41,888 nucleotides of DNA, taken from Candidatus Babeliales bacterium (GTDB lineage Bacteria > Babelota > Babeliae > Babelales > UBA12411). The position numbers and the translations under genes are program-made. The stretch covers positions 1-41,888 of the forward strand of contig JAGMEA010000022.1 in NCBI GenBank assembly GCA_023128415.1, given 5' to 3'. Of this stretch, positions 20,014 through 29,476 are shown piece by piece. The number at the start of each line of letters is the position of its first letter. Position 1 is the first letter of the stretch. The notes under the pieces are model-generated. The model was not told where the DNA came from, ran no database searches, and was given only the letters and a program-made list of their open reading frames with translations.

Positions 20014-20465
20014 TCATTATCCTTTAAAATTCTGATAAGTTCTAAACCAAAAATAAGGGCCTCAGCCCCCCAAAACATTCTTTCTAACTGTGGATGAATC
20101 TCTCCACCTTTATATCCCAAAACAACAATGGGCGATAAAACTAAAGCCTCACGTAATAGCAGAGAAATTTCGGAAAAAAATCCTTTCCTTTTTGTTGCCT
20201 TAAGGCTATCTCTAAGCATAATTCCTATTGCATCTAGCTTTTCTTGCGTTTCTCGATCATCAAAAATTTCTGATACACGTTCCTCTAATTCACTTCTAGA
20301 CATTTTTTCTAATAAAGTAGGATTACGTTTAACCAACCAGTCTAAGAAAATCGTAACCCGTGTCTCTCTAGGAAGAATCCTAGTTGAATCATCAGGGCTT
20401 TCCAGTGCCAACACCCCAGAAGTAAACAAAGCAGCCACAAGCAAAAGCATCTTCAACTTACCCAT
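20010..20465 (-). CDS. Hypothetical secreted protein
   Basis: MGKLKMLLLVAALFTSGVLALES signal-like start; 151 aa; stop overlaps that of the convergent helicase gene. Confidence 0.65.
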   Translation of the reverse strand: MGKLKMLLLVAALFTSGVLALESPDDSTRILPRETRVTIFLDWLVKRNPTLLEKMSRSELEERVSEIFDDRETQEKLDAIGIMLRDSLKATKRKGFFSEISLLLREALVLSPIVVLGYKGGEIHPQLERMFWGAEALIFGLELIRILKDND

Positions 20466-20621
20466 ACTATCTCCTCATTATTTATTGTGATCTAAATCAA
20501 AAGGCTTTGCGTAATATATTACAATTTTCAAAAAACATAAATTAACCTAGTAAGAGCTTTTGACAGAGCCCAATATGAGCTATAAATTAATAAAATCCAA
20601 GTTACTTCAAGGATTTAACTA

Positions 20622-22220
20622 ATGAACTTAAAACAAAAACTTTTTATGTCCCTGCTTGTATTTATAACACCATTGAGTCAAGTGCTTTATTCTCAAACTG
20701 AAAATCCATCACAAGGTGTAGAAACAAATGAATTAATATTAAATGGAACAGAAGAATCTGACACCTTTTCGGAAGATATTGATGAAATTTCAATAAAGGT
20801 ACTAGAAAGTGATGAGGGACAGTTTGTATTGAATACTCTAATTCCAGAAATAATTAAACTCGGTCCCATCTCTGCAATAATAAGTTTAATACATAGAGGA
20901 GTATATAACTCCATCAAAACGACAACTGAAAGGGCCGGACAAACTACGATGGCTCAACTCGTTGACGGAAAATCAATTAAAATACCACTTGATTCAAAAA
21001 AATTATTTTTCGAAGCTGTTAAACATAGAAAAGGCGCATCTCTAAGCCTAACTGGATACCACCAATCATTAAAACTTTTAGTTGGTAACAAAAACTACAA
21101 TATATGTCTCCAAGAATATAAAGAAGAAATTCAAAAGTTTTTTATTAACTATTTAAAAAACAATGAGATAGATGAAGACTGGCCTATACAAGCTTTCAAC
21201 AAGTTTAAGCCTTCAGATCCCAACACAATAACAAACTTTGCGATTAACCAATTGGTATCTTTAAAAAACGTATACGCCTATCAAAACAAAAAAGAAACAA
21301 TAAATATAAAAGTTTTTAAACATGAATTAAATGCATGGATCACCGAAAACAAAGTATCTTTTGGAAAATTGCTATCCCCTCATCTAAATAAAAAAAAGCT
21401 TACAGCTATTTTATTTTCTGGGATATTAGCAAGCATCTCTACTAGTAAAATTTTAAATTACATGTCTTCAACCAAAACCCCTGAAAAAAGTAGCATGGAT
21501 CCTAATAACACCGATGGCAAAGAAATCAAAACAACAGAGACGGAAGAAACAGTTGAAAAGATCAAATCTATTATAAGCAAGGTGCTAATGCCTATTTGGA
21601 CAAATCCGGCAATGGCTTTTACTATAATAAATTCTATATTGCCATTAGAAGAAAGTAGCGCTGGAAGCCATATTTGGAAATATATTTTTAACACATCAGA
21701 AAATAATATTGCCAAACTTAGAACATTTTTAAGCATAGGTCTTTTATCAAATAAAATATACCAATTAAATCAAAATTTTCGTAACATTTGGTCCTTTAAA
21801 TATGAGCAGTACAAAATAATAAATATGCTCAGAAAAGGTGTTCCTGAAACAATTTCATTAGAAAATTTTAAACATGAAAGCAATATAAAAGAATTTATTG
21901 AAAAATTAAGCAAGAGGGATAACGAAGGCAACTTATGGTACAACGTGAGATTTGCTAAAAATGAAATAAGTTTAGGTTTTAAAATTGTAGCTTTAACAGC
22001 TATATCTTTATTTATTACCTGGGTAATAAAAGAACAAATCAAAGATCAACTTGAAAATATTTATGTACAATACAACTTAGACAAAAAGCTCAAATCTTTA
22101 TCTAAAAAGTTATCCAACCTAAAACAATGGCTAACAACAAAGCTTAATTTAAAGAAAGAAGACATTGAGGATCTGCTGGATTCTGAAGAAAATTGTGTAG
22201 AAACAATTTTGGCCGCTTAA
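20622..22220 (+). CDS. Hypothetical secreted/membrane protein
   Basis: 532 aa; signal MNLKQKLFMSLLVFITPLSQVLYSQ; later hydrophobic segments. No family recognised. Confidence 0.7.
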   Translation: MNLKQKLFMSLLVFITPLSQVLYSQTENPSQGVETNELILNGTEESDTFSEDIDEISIKVLESDEGQFVLNTLIPEIIKLGPISAIISLIHRGVYNSIKTTTERAGQTTMAQLVDGKSIKIPLDSKKLFFEAVKHRKGASLSLTGYHQSLKLLVGNKNYNICLQEYKEEIQKFFINYLKNNEIDEDWPIQAFNKFKPSDPNTITNFAINQLVSLKNVYAYQNKKETINIKVFKHELNAWITENKVSFGKLLSPHLNKKKLTAILFSGILASISTSKILNYMSSTKTPEKSSMDPNNTDGKEIKTTETEETVEKIKSIISKVLMPIWTNPAMAFTIINSILPLEESSAGSHIWKYIFNTSENNIAKLRTFLSIGLLSNKIYQLNQNFRNIWSFKYEQYKIINMLRKGVPETISLENFKHESNIKEFIEKLSKRDNEGNLWYNVRFAKNEISLGFKIVALTAISLFITWVIKEQIKDQLENIYVQYNLDKKLKSLSKKLSNLKQWLTTKLNLKKEDIEDLLDSEENCVETILAA

Positions 22221-22915
22221 ACTCCTATATCACCTGATGTGGTATTGTATGTATAAGGAACTGCTGTATTAAACTCCTTGATAGAAACATCTATTTTCTC
22301 AAGACGCTCTTTCTTTTTTGGCGCAAATTCCCAATCCCCTATAACAAACTCTAATCGTTTAGCAAAGATCATTTTTTGATAGTTAAGCTTGCCATCGTTC
22401 TGAAGCATTTCTTTAACGTTAACTTCCCTATCTATCTTAAAATCTTTACCTATAATTAAACCATTTGGCAATTGAACTCCATAACCAGGCACAATATAAT
22501 AGCCATCCTTTGCTCTAACAATCTCGTAAAATTTTCCACCTGCTGCAGGATTGTTATCTAAATACGGACCTCTCCATTGATCTGGGTGAGCTAGATTCAA
22601 GGGCCCAATTTCAGAGCCGGCAAACTCCTTAACCGTAAAGAAATTAACAGGATGACGTTCGCCACTAATTGAAAGAATATTGCATTCTTTATCTATTCGT
22701 TCCAAAATTTTAACAATTTTATCTATATCAGAAATTAAAAAATTAGACTTCATTAAAGGACGATGAAAAACAAAAACATATACCGTAAAAAACAACAATA
22801 CTAAGAAAAAAGTTATTGTAAAAAACGGAAACAGTTGCTTCTTTCCCAGGCGCAAAAATGATTTTTTAGGTATATCATCAACAAAAAAGTCTTTTATCTT
22901 ACCAATTTTTCCCAC
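22217..22915 (-). CDS. Hypothetical single-TM protein, weakly pseudopilin-like C-terminal region
   Basis: TM FFTITFFLVLLFFTVYVFVF after a charged N terminus; WRGPYLDNNPAAGGKFYEIVRAKDGYYIVPGYGV. Confidence 0.6.
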   Translation of the reverse strand: MGKIGKIKDFFVDDIPKKSFLRLGKKQLFPFFTITFFLVLLFFTVYVFVFHRPLMKSNFLISDIDKIVKILERIDKECNILSISGERHPVNFFTVKEFAGSEIGPLNLAHPDQWRGPYLDNNPAAGGKFYEIVRAKDGYYIVPGYGVQLPNGLIIGKDFKIDREVNVKEMLQNDGKLNYQKMIFAKRLEFVIGDWEFAPKKKERLEKIDVSIKEFNTAVPYTYNTTSGDIGV

Positions 22916-23034
22916 AACATTATCCCCCCAAAAAATAACGAAAGGACCAAACTCTTCGATATAAAAGTAAACTAATAAGACCTAATAAATAAAGAGTTTA
23001 TGGTTTTATATAACGATAATGGGAAAAAAGCAGG

Positions 23035-23679
23035 CTATAAAAGACCATAACGCTCTAGGCCTATAACAAAATCATATAGAAAATAAATACCGACAATCAT
23101 TAATAAAACACCCGTAAGCCTAGAAATACTTCTCAAACGTTTACCGGTAATGGCATTTTTCATACGACTTGCAAAAAAGCTTAAAAGGATAAAACAAGTT
23201 AAGGTTCCTAAAAACACCATAAATATTCCTATAGAACGGGCAAAAATCGTGCCATTCCTCAATCCTTCGGATACCTGAATACTCATGTAACCGAAATATA
23301 AAATGGCCCCTGGATTGAAAATGGTTATTAAGAAGGATTTTATAATAATTAATATGATATTTTCGCGAGCCTCAATCATAACCCTCTTAAAGGAAATACT
23401 TCTTTTAAAATAATAAGCCCCCATAAGAATCAGCATTACTCCACCAACCAAATCTAAAACTAAATGCAAACCGCTCGCCTCACCAACAAGTGATAAAAAT
23501 CCTGCAAAACCTAGACCAAACAATACAGCATCGGCTAATGATGATCCAAAAGCTGTAGCTGCTCCCCTCAAAAATCCATAAGTGGCTGCTCTATTGAATG
23601 TCAAAATAAAAATGGGACCTATGCCTATTGTTGATAATATCCCAACCCCATAACAAATAAAAAAGAACTTAGAACTCAT
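23035..23679 (-). CDS. LysE/RhtB-family translocator
   Basis: IGIGPIFILTFNRAATYGFLRGAATAFGSSLADAVLFGLGFAGF and multiple TM helices. Confidence 0.85.
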   Translation of the reverse strand: MSSKFFFICYGVGILSTIGIGPIFILTFNRAATYGFLRGAATAFGSSLADAVLFGLGFAGFLSLVGEASGLHLVLDLVGGVMLILMGAYYFKRSISFKRVMIEARENIILIIIKSFLITIFNPGAILYFGYMSIQVSEGLRNGTIFARSIGIFMVFLGTLTCFILLSFFASRMKNAITGKRLRSISRLTGVLLMIVGIYFLYDFVIGLERYGLL

Positions 23680-23748
23680 AATAATTACCCCCTAAAAAGC
23701 ATTGAACTGGCTAAAGCATATCAAGATTGCCTTACAGATCCAATAAAA

Positions 23749-25149
23749 TTGACGAACTTTTCGATTAAAACTAAAATTATTTCATCTAAGTTTTTAAAAA
23801 GAGTTCTAGCCAAGGATAAAAAATTGAAAAATAAAATTTCTTTCGGCACAGATGGAATACGTGGAGATTCAGACCAATTTCCATTTACAAAAGAAGCACT
23901 TATACAATTAGGTAAAGCCATATCAAAATGGGCCCTGCAAAAATACAATAACGAACCTAATGCACTAATAGTGTATGATACAAGATTTTCGTCGGATAGA
24001 ATTAAAAGAAATCTGTCTGATACCTTGGCATTAAATGGAATTACCGTTTGGGATGGCGGAGTTCTTCCAACGCCCGCTGTTCTCCAGCTTATGTTATCTG
24101 AAAACCAGATTAATTTTGGCATTATGATTTCAGCATCACATAATCCTTATCAAGATAATGGAATTAAGATCTTTGGCGGAAAAAACGGAAAACTAACAAG
24201 AAAAGATGAACTAGTTATAGAAAGTTTCTTTGAAAACCCCAAAATCTCAATCCTTTCTAACCCTAAGAACAAAACTGTTTGGTCTCAAGCACATAATGTT
24301 TATAAGAGTAAAATTTTATCGTTATTTAAACCAAATTATTTTAATGGAATTAAGGTTGTCCTGGACTGTGCAAATGGAGCAACATTTAAAATTGGTCCAG
24401 AAATTTTTGAAGCTCTAGGAGCAGAAGTAATTACTATTGCTAACAAACCTAACGGAAAAAACATTAATGAAAACTGTGGCGCCTTACATGTAAAAAATCT
24501 ACAAAAAAAGGTTGTTACTACTAATGCTGATGCGGGATTTGCCTTTGATGGTGATGGTGATAGAGTCATAGCAGTAAGTAAAGAGGGAATTATTAAGGAT
24601 GGCGATGATTTAATGGCACTACTTCTAACACATCCCAAATTAAAAAATACCTCTACTATTGTTGGCACGGTCATGACAAATTATGGATTTGATAAATACC
24701 TCCAAGACATGGATAAGATGTTAATTCGTACAAAGGTTGGAGATAAATATGTATCTGCCAAATTAGAAGAAAAAAATCTACTTATTGGCGGTGAAACATC
24801 CGGACATATTATAATAAGAGATTACCTGCCAACTGGGGATGGTATATTTGCAGCCCTATGCACATTGGAAAGCATTATCATAAATAAAAATTATTATATG
24901 GAAAGTTTTGCTAAATTCCCTCAGGTACTAATTAATGTACCTATAACAAAAAAGGATGATTTAACAAAAACGCTTTATTCAACTCTAATAAACGAACACC
25001 AAGAAAAAATGAAGCAAGGAAGAATTATTGTTAGATACTCAGGAACTGAAAATGTTTTAAGAGTAATGACCGAAGATCCAAGCATGCAAAATGCTCAAAG
25101 CATAGCAAAATCACTTGCTAATCAATTACAAAAAGCACTTTGCTTTTAA
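23749..25149 (+). CDS. glmM: Phosphoglucosamine mutase
   Basis: KISFGTDGIRGDSDQFPFT, FGIMISASHNPYQDNGIKIFG, AFDGDGDRVI, GGETSGHIIIRDYLPTGDGI, VRYSGTENVLRVM. Start uncertain (TTG). Confidence 0.95.
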   Translation: MTNFSIKTKIISSKFLKRVLAKDKKLKNKISFGTDGIRGDSDQFPFTKEALIQLGKAISKWALQKYNNEPNALIVYDTRFSSDRIKRNLSDTLALNGITVWDGGVLPTPAVLQLMLSENQINFGIMISASHNPYQDNGIKIFGGKNGKLTRKDELVIESFFENPKISILSNPKNKTVWSQAHNVYKSKILSLFKPNYFNGIKVVLDCANGATFKIGPEIFEALGAEVITIANKPNGKNINENCGALHVKNLQKKVVTTNADAGFAFDGDGDRVIAVSKEGIIKDGDDLMALLLTHPKLKNTSTIVGTVMTNYGFDKYLQDMDKMLIRTKVGDKYVSAKLEEKNLLIGGETSGHIIIRDYLPTGDGIFAALCTLESIIINKNYYMESFAKFPQVLINVPITKKDDLTKTLYSTLINEHQEKMKQGRIIVRYSGTENVLRVMTEDPSMQNAQSIAKSLANQLQKALCF

Positions 25150-25167
25150 AAAACTAAAGGAACAAAG

Positions 25168-25818
25168 ATGGAAAACAAAGGTTTTTTTTCTCGTCTATTT
25201 TCTGCTACAAAATCTCTTTTTCTCAACGGATTATTTGCTATCCTCCCATTTGCCGCAACAATTTTTTTTATAACATTTGCATATAATTTTATGACTAGGT
25301 GGCTAGCTCCACTAAGAAGATTAGAGCCCACAATTTTACAACAAATACCTGGTTCTGAGTTTATTTTATTTATTATATTTATAATGCTTGTCGGAATACT
25401 TCTGAGGTTTTTAATAATACATCCTATTATTCACTGGGGTGAAAAAATAATTAGAAAAATTCCAATAATTAATTCTGTTTATTCTGGAGCAAAAACATTA
25501 GTGGATTTCTTTAATTTCCCAGACGCAACTAATGTAGAAAGAAAAGTTGTTTTAATAAAATATCCTAAAAATGAATATTATAATATTGCCTTCTTATTAG
25601 GAACCGCTGCCAATACATTTGAACCGTTAATCCCAGAAGATCAAAGAAAACCGGAGGAATATTTTAAAGTTTTTATGCCAAACACACCAAATCCATCAAG
25701 CGGATACTTTTTTATTCTTCCAAAATCAGAATTAATTGAAACCAACATAAGCTTTGAAGAAGCAATTAAGACAATTGTATCATGCGGATTAATAGCACCG
25801 GAGAGTCTTAAACGTTGA
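25168..25818 (+). CDS. DUF502 family membrane protein
   Basis: FLNGLFAILPFAATIFFITFAYNFM, IPIINSVYSGAKTLVDFF, GYFFILPKSELIETNISFEEAIKTIVSCGLI. Confidence 0.87.
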   Translation: MENKGFFSRLFSATKSLFLNGLFAILPFAATIFFITFAYNFMTRWLAPLRRLEPTILQQIPGSEFILFIIFIMLVGILLRFLIIHPIIHWGEKIIRKIPIINSVYSGAKTLVDFFNFPDATNVERKVVLIKYPKNEYYNIAFLLGTAANTFEPLIPEDQRKPEEYFKVFMPNTPNPSSGYFFILPKSELIETNISFEEAIKTIVSCGLIAPESLKR

Positions 25819-26861
25819 TCATTGCTAGATATTTGAGAACAAAACTTTTAACATATTTTATTCTAATTAATGGCACATTAACAACGCTATATAGTTTAAT
25901 TGGATTTGTTGAAAAATTAATGCGTGAAAACTCTACAATTAAAAATATAGCTTTTTTTTCCTTATTAAACATACTTCCAACATTTTTTGAACTGATACCT
26001 CTTAGCTCCTGGCTAGCTACCTGTCTATTTATATGGGAACTTTACCAAACCTCAGAATGGGAAAGCTTAAGTATATTAAGTCTTAAGCCAAATAAAGTTA
26101 TAACAACTCTATCATTTATAGGAATTTTGTTAGCCTCAATAAGTTTTTTGGGAAAAGAAGTTTTAATATATCCAATTATCAAAAATGCAGAAGAATATAA
26201 AATCCACAGTATAAAAAATGAACCTGATAATAAGGTTTTTAATCAATGGATGTCTTTAGAAAACAATACTTTTTTACACTTTGATTTTTTAGATCTTAAA
26301 ACCTATAGTGGCTCTGAAATTACAATTTTTTACCTATCAGAAAATTTTGTAGCTAATAAAAAAATAAAAGCTTCAAATTTTATTTTAAATCCTGAAAAGC
26401 AAATAATTTTTCTAAAACAATGCACTATTTTAGACCTAAGTAATAATGACTCAACAATAAAGACTAATTATAAGTTACAAATGCCAGAATTATTCTTACA
26501 TCTTAAAATGTTTCAAGGAACAACTTCATTAAAAAAACAAATAAAAAATATCATTTTGGCTAGTGAACTTTCGTCCTCTTATCCCTTAAATCAAGAAGCT
26601 GGAAAGCTTTTAGCACGACTACTTTCCCATATACAACCATTTATTTATATTTTACTAACCCTATCATTGTTTTTTCTTTTCTATAATTATAACTGGGTTA
26701 AATGGATGATAATAACATTACCTTATCCATTTATATTAATTTCAAATGCATTCAGCGAATTCATGCTACAGCACAACACTTCTGCCATAATAGTTTTGGT
26801 TCCATATATGCTTTCTTTTTTATTTATTTACCTATGCTTATACAAATTAAAAAAAGTCTAA
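25815..26861 (+). CDS. LptF/LptG (YjgP/YjgQ) family permease
   Basis: N-terminal TM layout, LNILPTFFELIPLSSWLATCLFIWEL, GKLLARLLSHIQPFIYILLTLSLFFLFY at the C terminus; follows DUF502. Confidence 0.75.
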   Translation: MIIARYLRTKLLTYFILINGTLTTLYSLIGFVEKLMRENSTIKNIAFFSLLNILPTFFELIPLSSWLATCLFIWELYQTSEWESLSILSLKPNKVITTLSFIGILLASISFLGKEVLIYPIIKNAEEYKIHSIKNEPDNKVFNQWMSLENNTFLHFDFLDLKTYSGSEITIFYLSENFVANKKIKASNFILNPEKQIIFLKQCTILDLSNNDSTIKTNYKLQMPELFLHLKMFQGTTSLKKQIKNIILASELSSSYPLNQEAGKLLARLLSHIQPFIYILLTLSLFFLFYNYNWVKWMIITLPYPFILISNAFSEFMLQHNTSAIIVLVPYMLSFLFIYLCLYKLKKV

Positions 26862-26959
26862 GACCCCACTTGCAAAAAACTACCATCTTTTTATTATTAA
26901 GCCTCCAAAGGAATTGAGAAAAAGCACTTAACAATAATATCTTTTTGAAAGGAAAAAGC

Positions 26960-27949
26960 GTGACATCATTAAAAAAATCAACTTCCGCCATGCTCTTAGC
27001 ATCGTTAATATCTTTAGGCCTATATGCAGAAACTGTATCAATAGGATCACAATCCTTTACCAAAGGAGCTACTCCTTGCGCTTTTTTAAGCACAGTAAAA
27101 AATAATATATATTTTGAAACTCATGATCCAAGAGCGAATTTCAATACTCTTGTAAGATTAGACAAAGAAGGCAATGAAGATGGAAATTTTATTGTTGGTC
27201 GTGATATGTGGTGGAGATACAATGCAAATAAAAAGGCCGATAATAAATATTTATATGAAACTAAATTAGGCGAAATAGTAAGGAAAACATTTGAATTCTT
27301 GTACTTAAAGAACAAAGAAGAATATAAAGGAACACCAATAGTTGATGAGTACAACAAAAATATTCCTATGTACTGGTTCGTAGAAAATGTTGAAGCTTTC
27401 AGAAATATCGCAAAATATTTTGAAAAAAATACTTTAACTGCAAAAAAAGCTCCAAATAAAACTGTGCTGGTTCTTGACTTGGCTGATGATCCTAATTTAG
27501 TAACTCTAACTGAGCAAGATAGAATATTCTTAAATAGATATTTTATAATGCCATCAGGTGATACAAAAAATAAATTGGCTACATTCTTTGGTGAAAATAG
27601 AGAATATTTACGTGAAACAACAGGTAAAGTTGAGGGTGGAAAGCCTGAAGTAGTCCTTGGCACTCTTGATCCAAGAAAATATCTCTTTAATAATCTATTA
27701 CAAAAACCTACGGGTGATTTTAAGGCCGAAAAATATCTTCCTACAATACTTGAAAAGAGTTGGAACCTTACACAACCAGTAATCACTGCAATGATAGCAA
27801 TTTATTTGTACAATAAATATATAGACGTAAATAACTTAAGAGAGAAACAACCTAAAAAATATTACAGCTATTTTGAAGATCGTATTAAAGGAAAAAATCC
27901 AACATTCCTAAACTACGTTGGTCCTGCCCTTCTTGATGGAACCGAATAA
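26960..27949 (+). CDS. Hypothetical secreted protein (likely GTG start)
   Basis: Preceded by gaaaggaaaaagc; signal-like TSLKKSTSAMLLASLISLGLYAE. No family recognised. Confidence 0.7.
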   Translation: MTSLKKSTSAMLLASLISLGLYAETVSIGSQSFTKGATPCAFLSTVKNNIYFETHDPRANFNTLVRLDKEGNEDGNFIVGRDMWWRYNANKKADNKYLYETKLGEIVRKTFEFLYLKNKEEYKGTPIVDEYNKNIPMYWFVENVEAFRNIAKYFEKNTLTAKKAPNKTVLVLDLADDPNLVTLTEQDRIFLNRYFIMPSGDTKNKLATFFGENREYLRETTGKVEGGKPEVVLGTLDPRKYLFNNLLQKPTGDFKAEKYLPTILEKSWNLTQPVITAMIAIYLYNKYIDVNNLREKQPKKYYSYFEDRIKGKNPTFLNYVGPALLDGTE

Positions 27950-27991
27950 AATCCAGTTAGTTATTGCAAAAAAATTATCAATTGAGATTTT

Positions 27992-28025
27992 AAAAAACAC
28001 GAGGAAAGCTCTCCTCGTGTTTTTT
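27992..28025 (+). terminator. Rho-independent terminator downstream of 26960..27949
   Basis: aaaaaacacgagg-aaagctct-cctcgtgttttttag: GC-rich 8-bp stem with U tract. Confidence 0.9.
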
Positions 28026-28105
28026 AGTTAAATAATTCTTGAGCCAGAATAAATAAGCTGATATCTTACACTAGTTTTTATCCATTCATAATCAAAAAGG
28101 AAAAG

Positions 28106-28666
28106 ATGATGCAAAAAAAAACACTAATACTTAGAAAAATACTAATACTTAGTATGCTATTTAGTATGAGTGTTATATATTCAGATAGGTTAAGCATGCG
28201 AAATGTTGAAGGTTTTTTGACTAAAAGCGAATCAAAATTAATAAATTTTTCGATATTACTTATATTAAAAAATGAAAATTACGAAAATACAAAAATTTTA
28301 TATTCATTGATTCCTAATGATGCAATGATAAGCTTGAAAAGAAAAGCTAAATATTTGAAAGAAACCTCTTATCATTCAACCACAACTCTTTTCCTGAAAG
28401 ACGATCTTTCCACTGTATTAAAAGCATATTCTCGCCCGCTTTATGTAGCTATTGAAATAATAGATCAAGTTTTTGAAATCCTTGCTGAACAAGTACAAAA
28501 AGAAAAGAATTTTAGACTCGAAGATATTCCATATTTCCCTCCGTCTCTTTCTATTTATCGCGAAATGCTGCCAGTAATAGGCGATGCTCTAAGGGGATAT
28601 CTTTACGATATGGAATCAAAGTGTTCAAAAATTTTAGAATATTTAGAATTATTATCAGAAAATTAG
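28106..28666 (+). CDS. Hypothetical secreted protein
   Basis: 186 aa, signal-like N terminus LRKILILSMLFSMSVIYSD. No family recognised. Confidence 0.65.
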   Translation: MMQKKTLILRKILILSMLFSMSVIYSDRLSMRNVEGFLTKSESKLINFSILLILKNENYENTKILYSLIPNDAMISLKRKAKYLKETSYHSTTTLFLKDDLSTVLKAYSRPLYVAIEIIDQVFEILAEQVQKEKNFRLEDIPYFPPSLSIYREMLPVIGDALRGYLYDMESKCSKILEYLELLSEN

Positions 28667-28708
28667 AATTACAAAAAAATTTAATTAATAGTAGCCATGT
28701 TTTCACAT

Positions 28709-28753
28709 AATTTTAAAACCAGTTAATGTTTAATATTAGCTGGTTTTAAAATT
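28709..28753. terminator. Possible bidirectional terminator hairpin between convergent genes, overlapping the tlyA 3' end
   Basis: Perfect 14-bp inverted repeat aattttaaaaccag / ctggttttaaaatt with a 17-nt loop. Confidence 0.5.
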
Positions 28754-29476
28754 CTTCCACAAAGCTAAAAATTCAAGATTACCGCTTTTAGCTCCTCTTA
28801 CCGGAGACTCTGTAATTCCAACAAAGTTAAAATCAAATTCTTTCATGCCTTCTTTTAACTTTTCTATTACTCGCTCGTAAACACTTTCATCCTTAACCAC
28901 TCCTCCCCTTCTAATATCTTTTCGTTCAGCTTCAAACTGTGGCTTAATAAGCGTTATGATAGTGGAATCACTTTTCACCAACTTAGAAATCGCAGGCATC
29001 ACTTTTAAAATAGAAATAAAAGAAAGATCCAAAGTTACAAGGTCAACTTTTTCCGGCAAAAATTCTAAATGCCTCAAGTTTGTCTTTTCTAATAAAATAA
29101 CACGCTTGTCGTTACGAATCTTTTCATGAACCTGACCAATGCCAACATCAACGCCATAAATTTTTTTGGCACCAGCCTGTAATAAGCAATCTGTAAAGCC
29201 CCCAGTTGATATACCCGCATCTAAAACAACTAATCCTGTTACATCAAAATTAAAATATTTTAAGGCATGCTCTAATTTAAAACCAGCTCTACTTACATAC
29301 TTGGGTTTTTCAGCATCAACCTCTATTTTACTTTCTTCTTTAATCAATGTGCCTGCTTTATCTACAATTTTACCATCAACCTTAACTTTACGCTGGATAA
29401 TAAAGCTCTGTATTTCTCTTCGGGTTAAGTCAGTAAATCTTTCTAAAGCAAGCAAATCTAAACGTTTTTTAGACAT
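28736..29476 (-). CDS. tlyA: TlyA-family rRNA 2'-O-methyltransferase/haemolysin-like protein
   Basis: S4 domain KKRLDLLALERFTDLTRREIQSFIIQRKVKVDG, then VVLDAGISTGGFTDCLLQAGAKKIYGVDVGIGQ and LVTLDLSFISILKVMP. Confidence 0.93.
   Translation of the reverse strand: MSKKRLDLLALERFTDLTRREIQSFIIQRKVKVDGKIVDKAGTLIKEESKIEVDAEKPKYVSRAGFKLEHALKYFNFDVTGLVVLDAGISTGGFTDCLLQAGAKKIYGVDVGIGQVHEKIRNDKRVILLEKTNLRHLEFLPEKVDLVTLDLSFISILKVMPAISKLVKSDSTIITLIKPQFEAERKDIRRGGVVKDESVYERVIEKLKEGMKEFDFNFVGITESPVRGAKSGNLEFLALWKNFKTS

Noticed and set aside
27121-27786. Minus-strand 221-aa ORF
   Set aside because: Antisense to the signal-peptide-bearing plus-strand ORF, which has a ribosome-binding site and terminator; the antisense frame shows no recognisable domain.
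28118-28155. Short direct repeat actaatacttag ... actaatacttag
   Set aside because: Only two 12-nt copies inside a signal-peptide coding stretch; not a CRISPR or mobile element.
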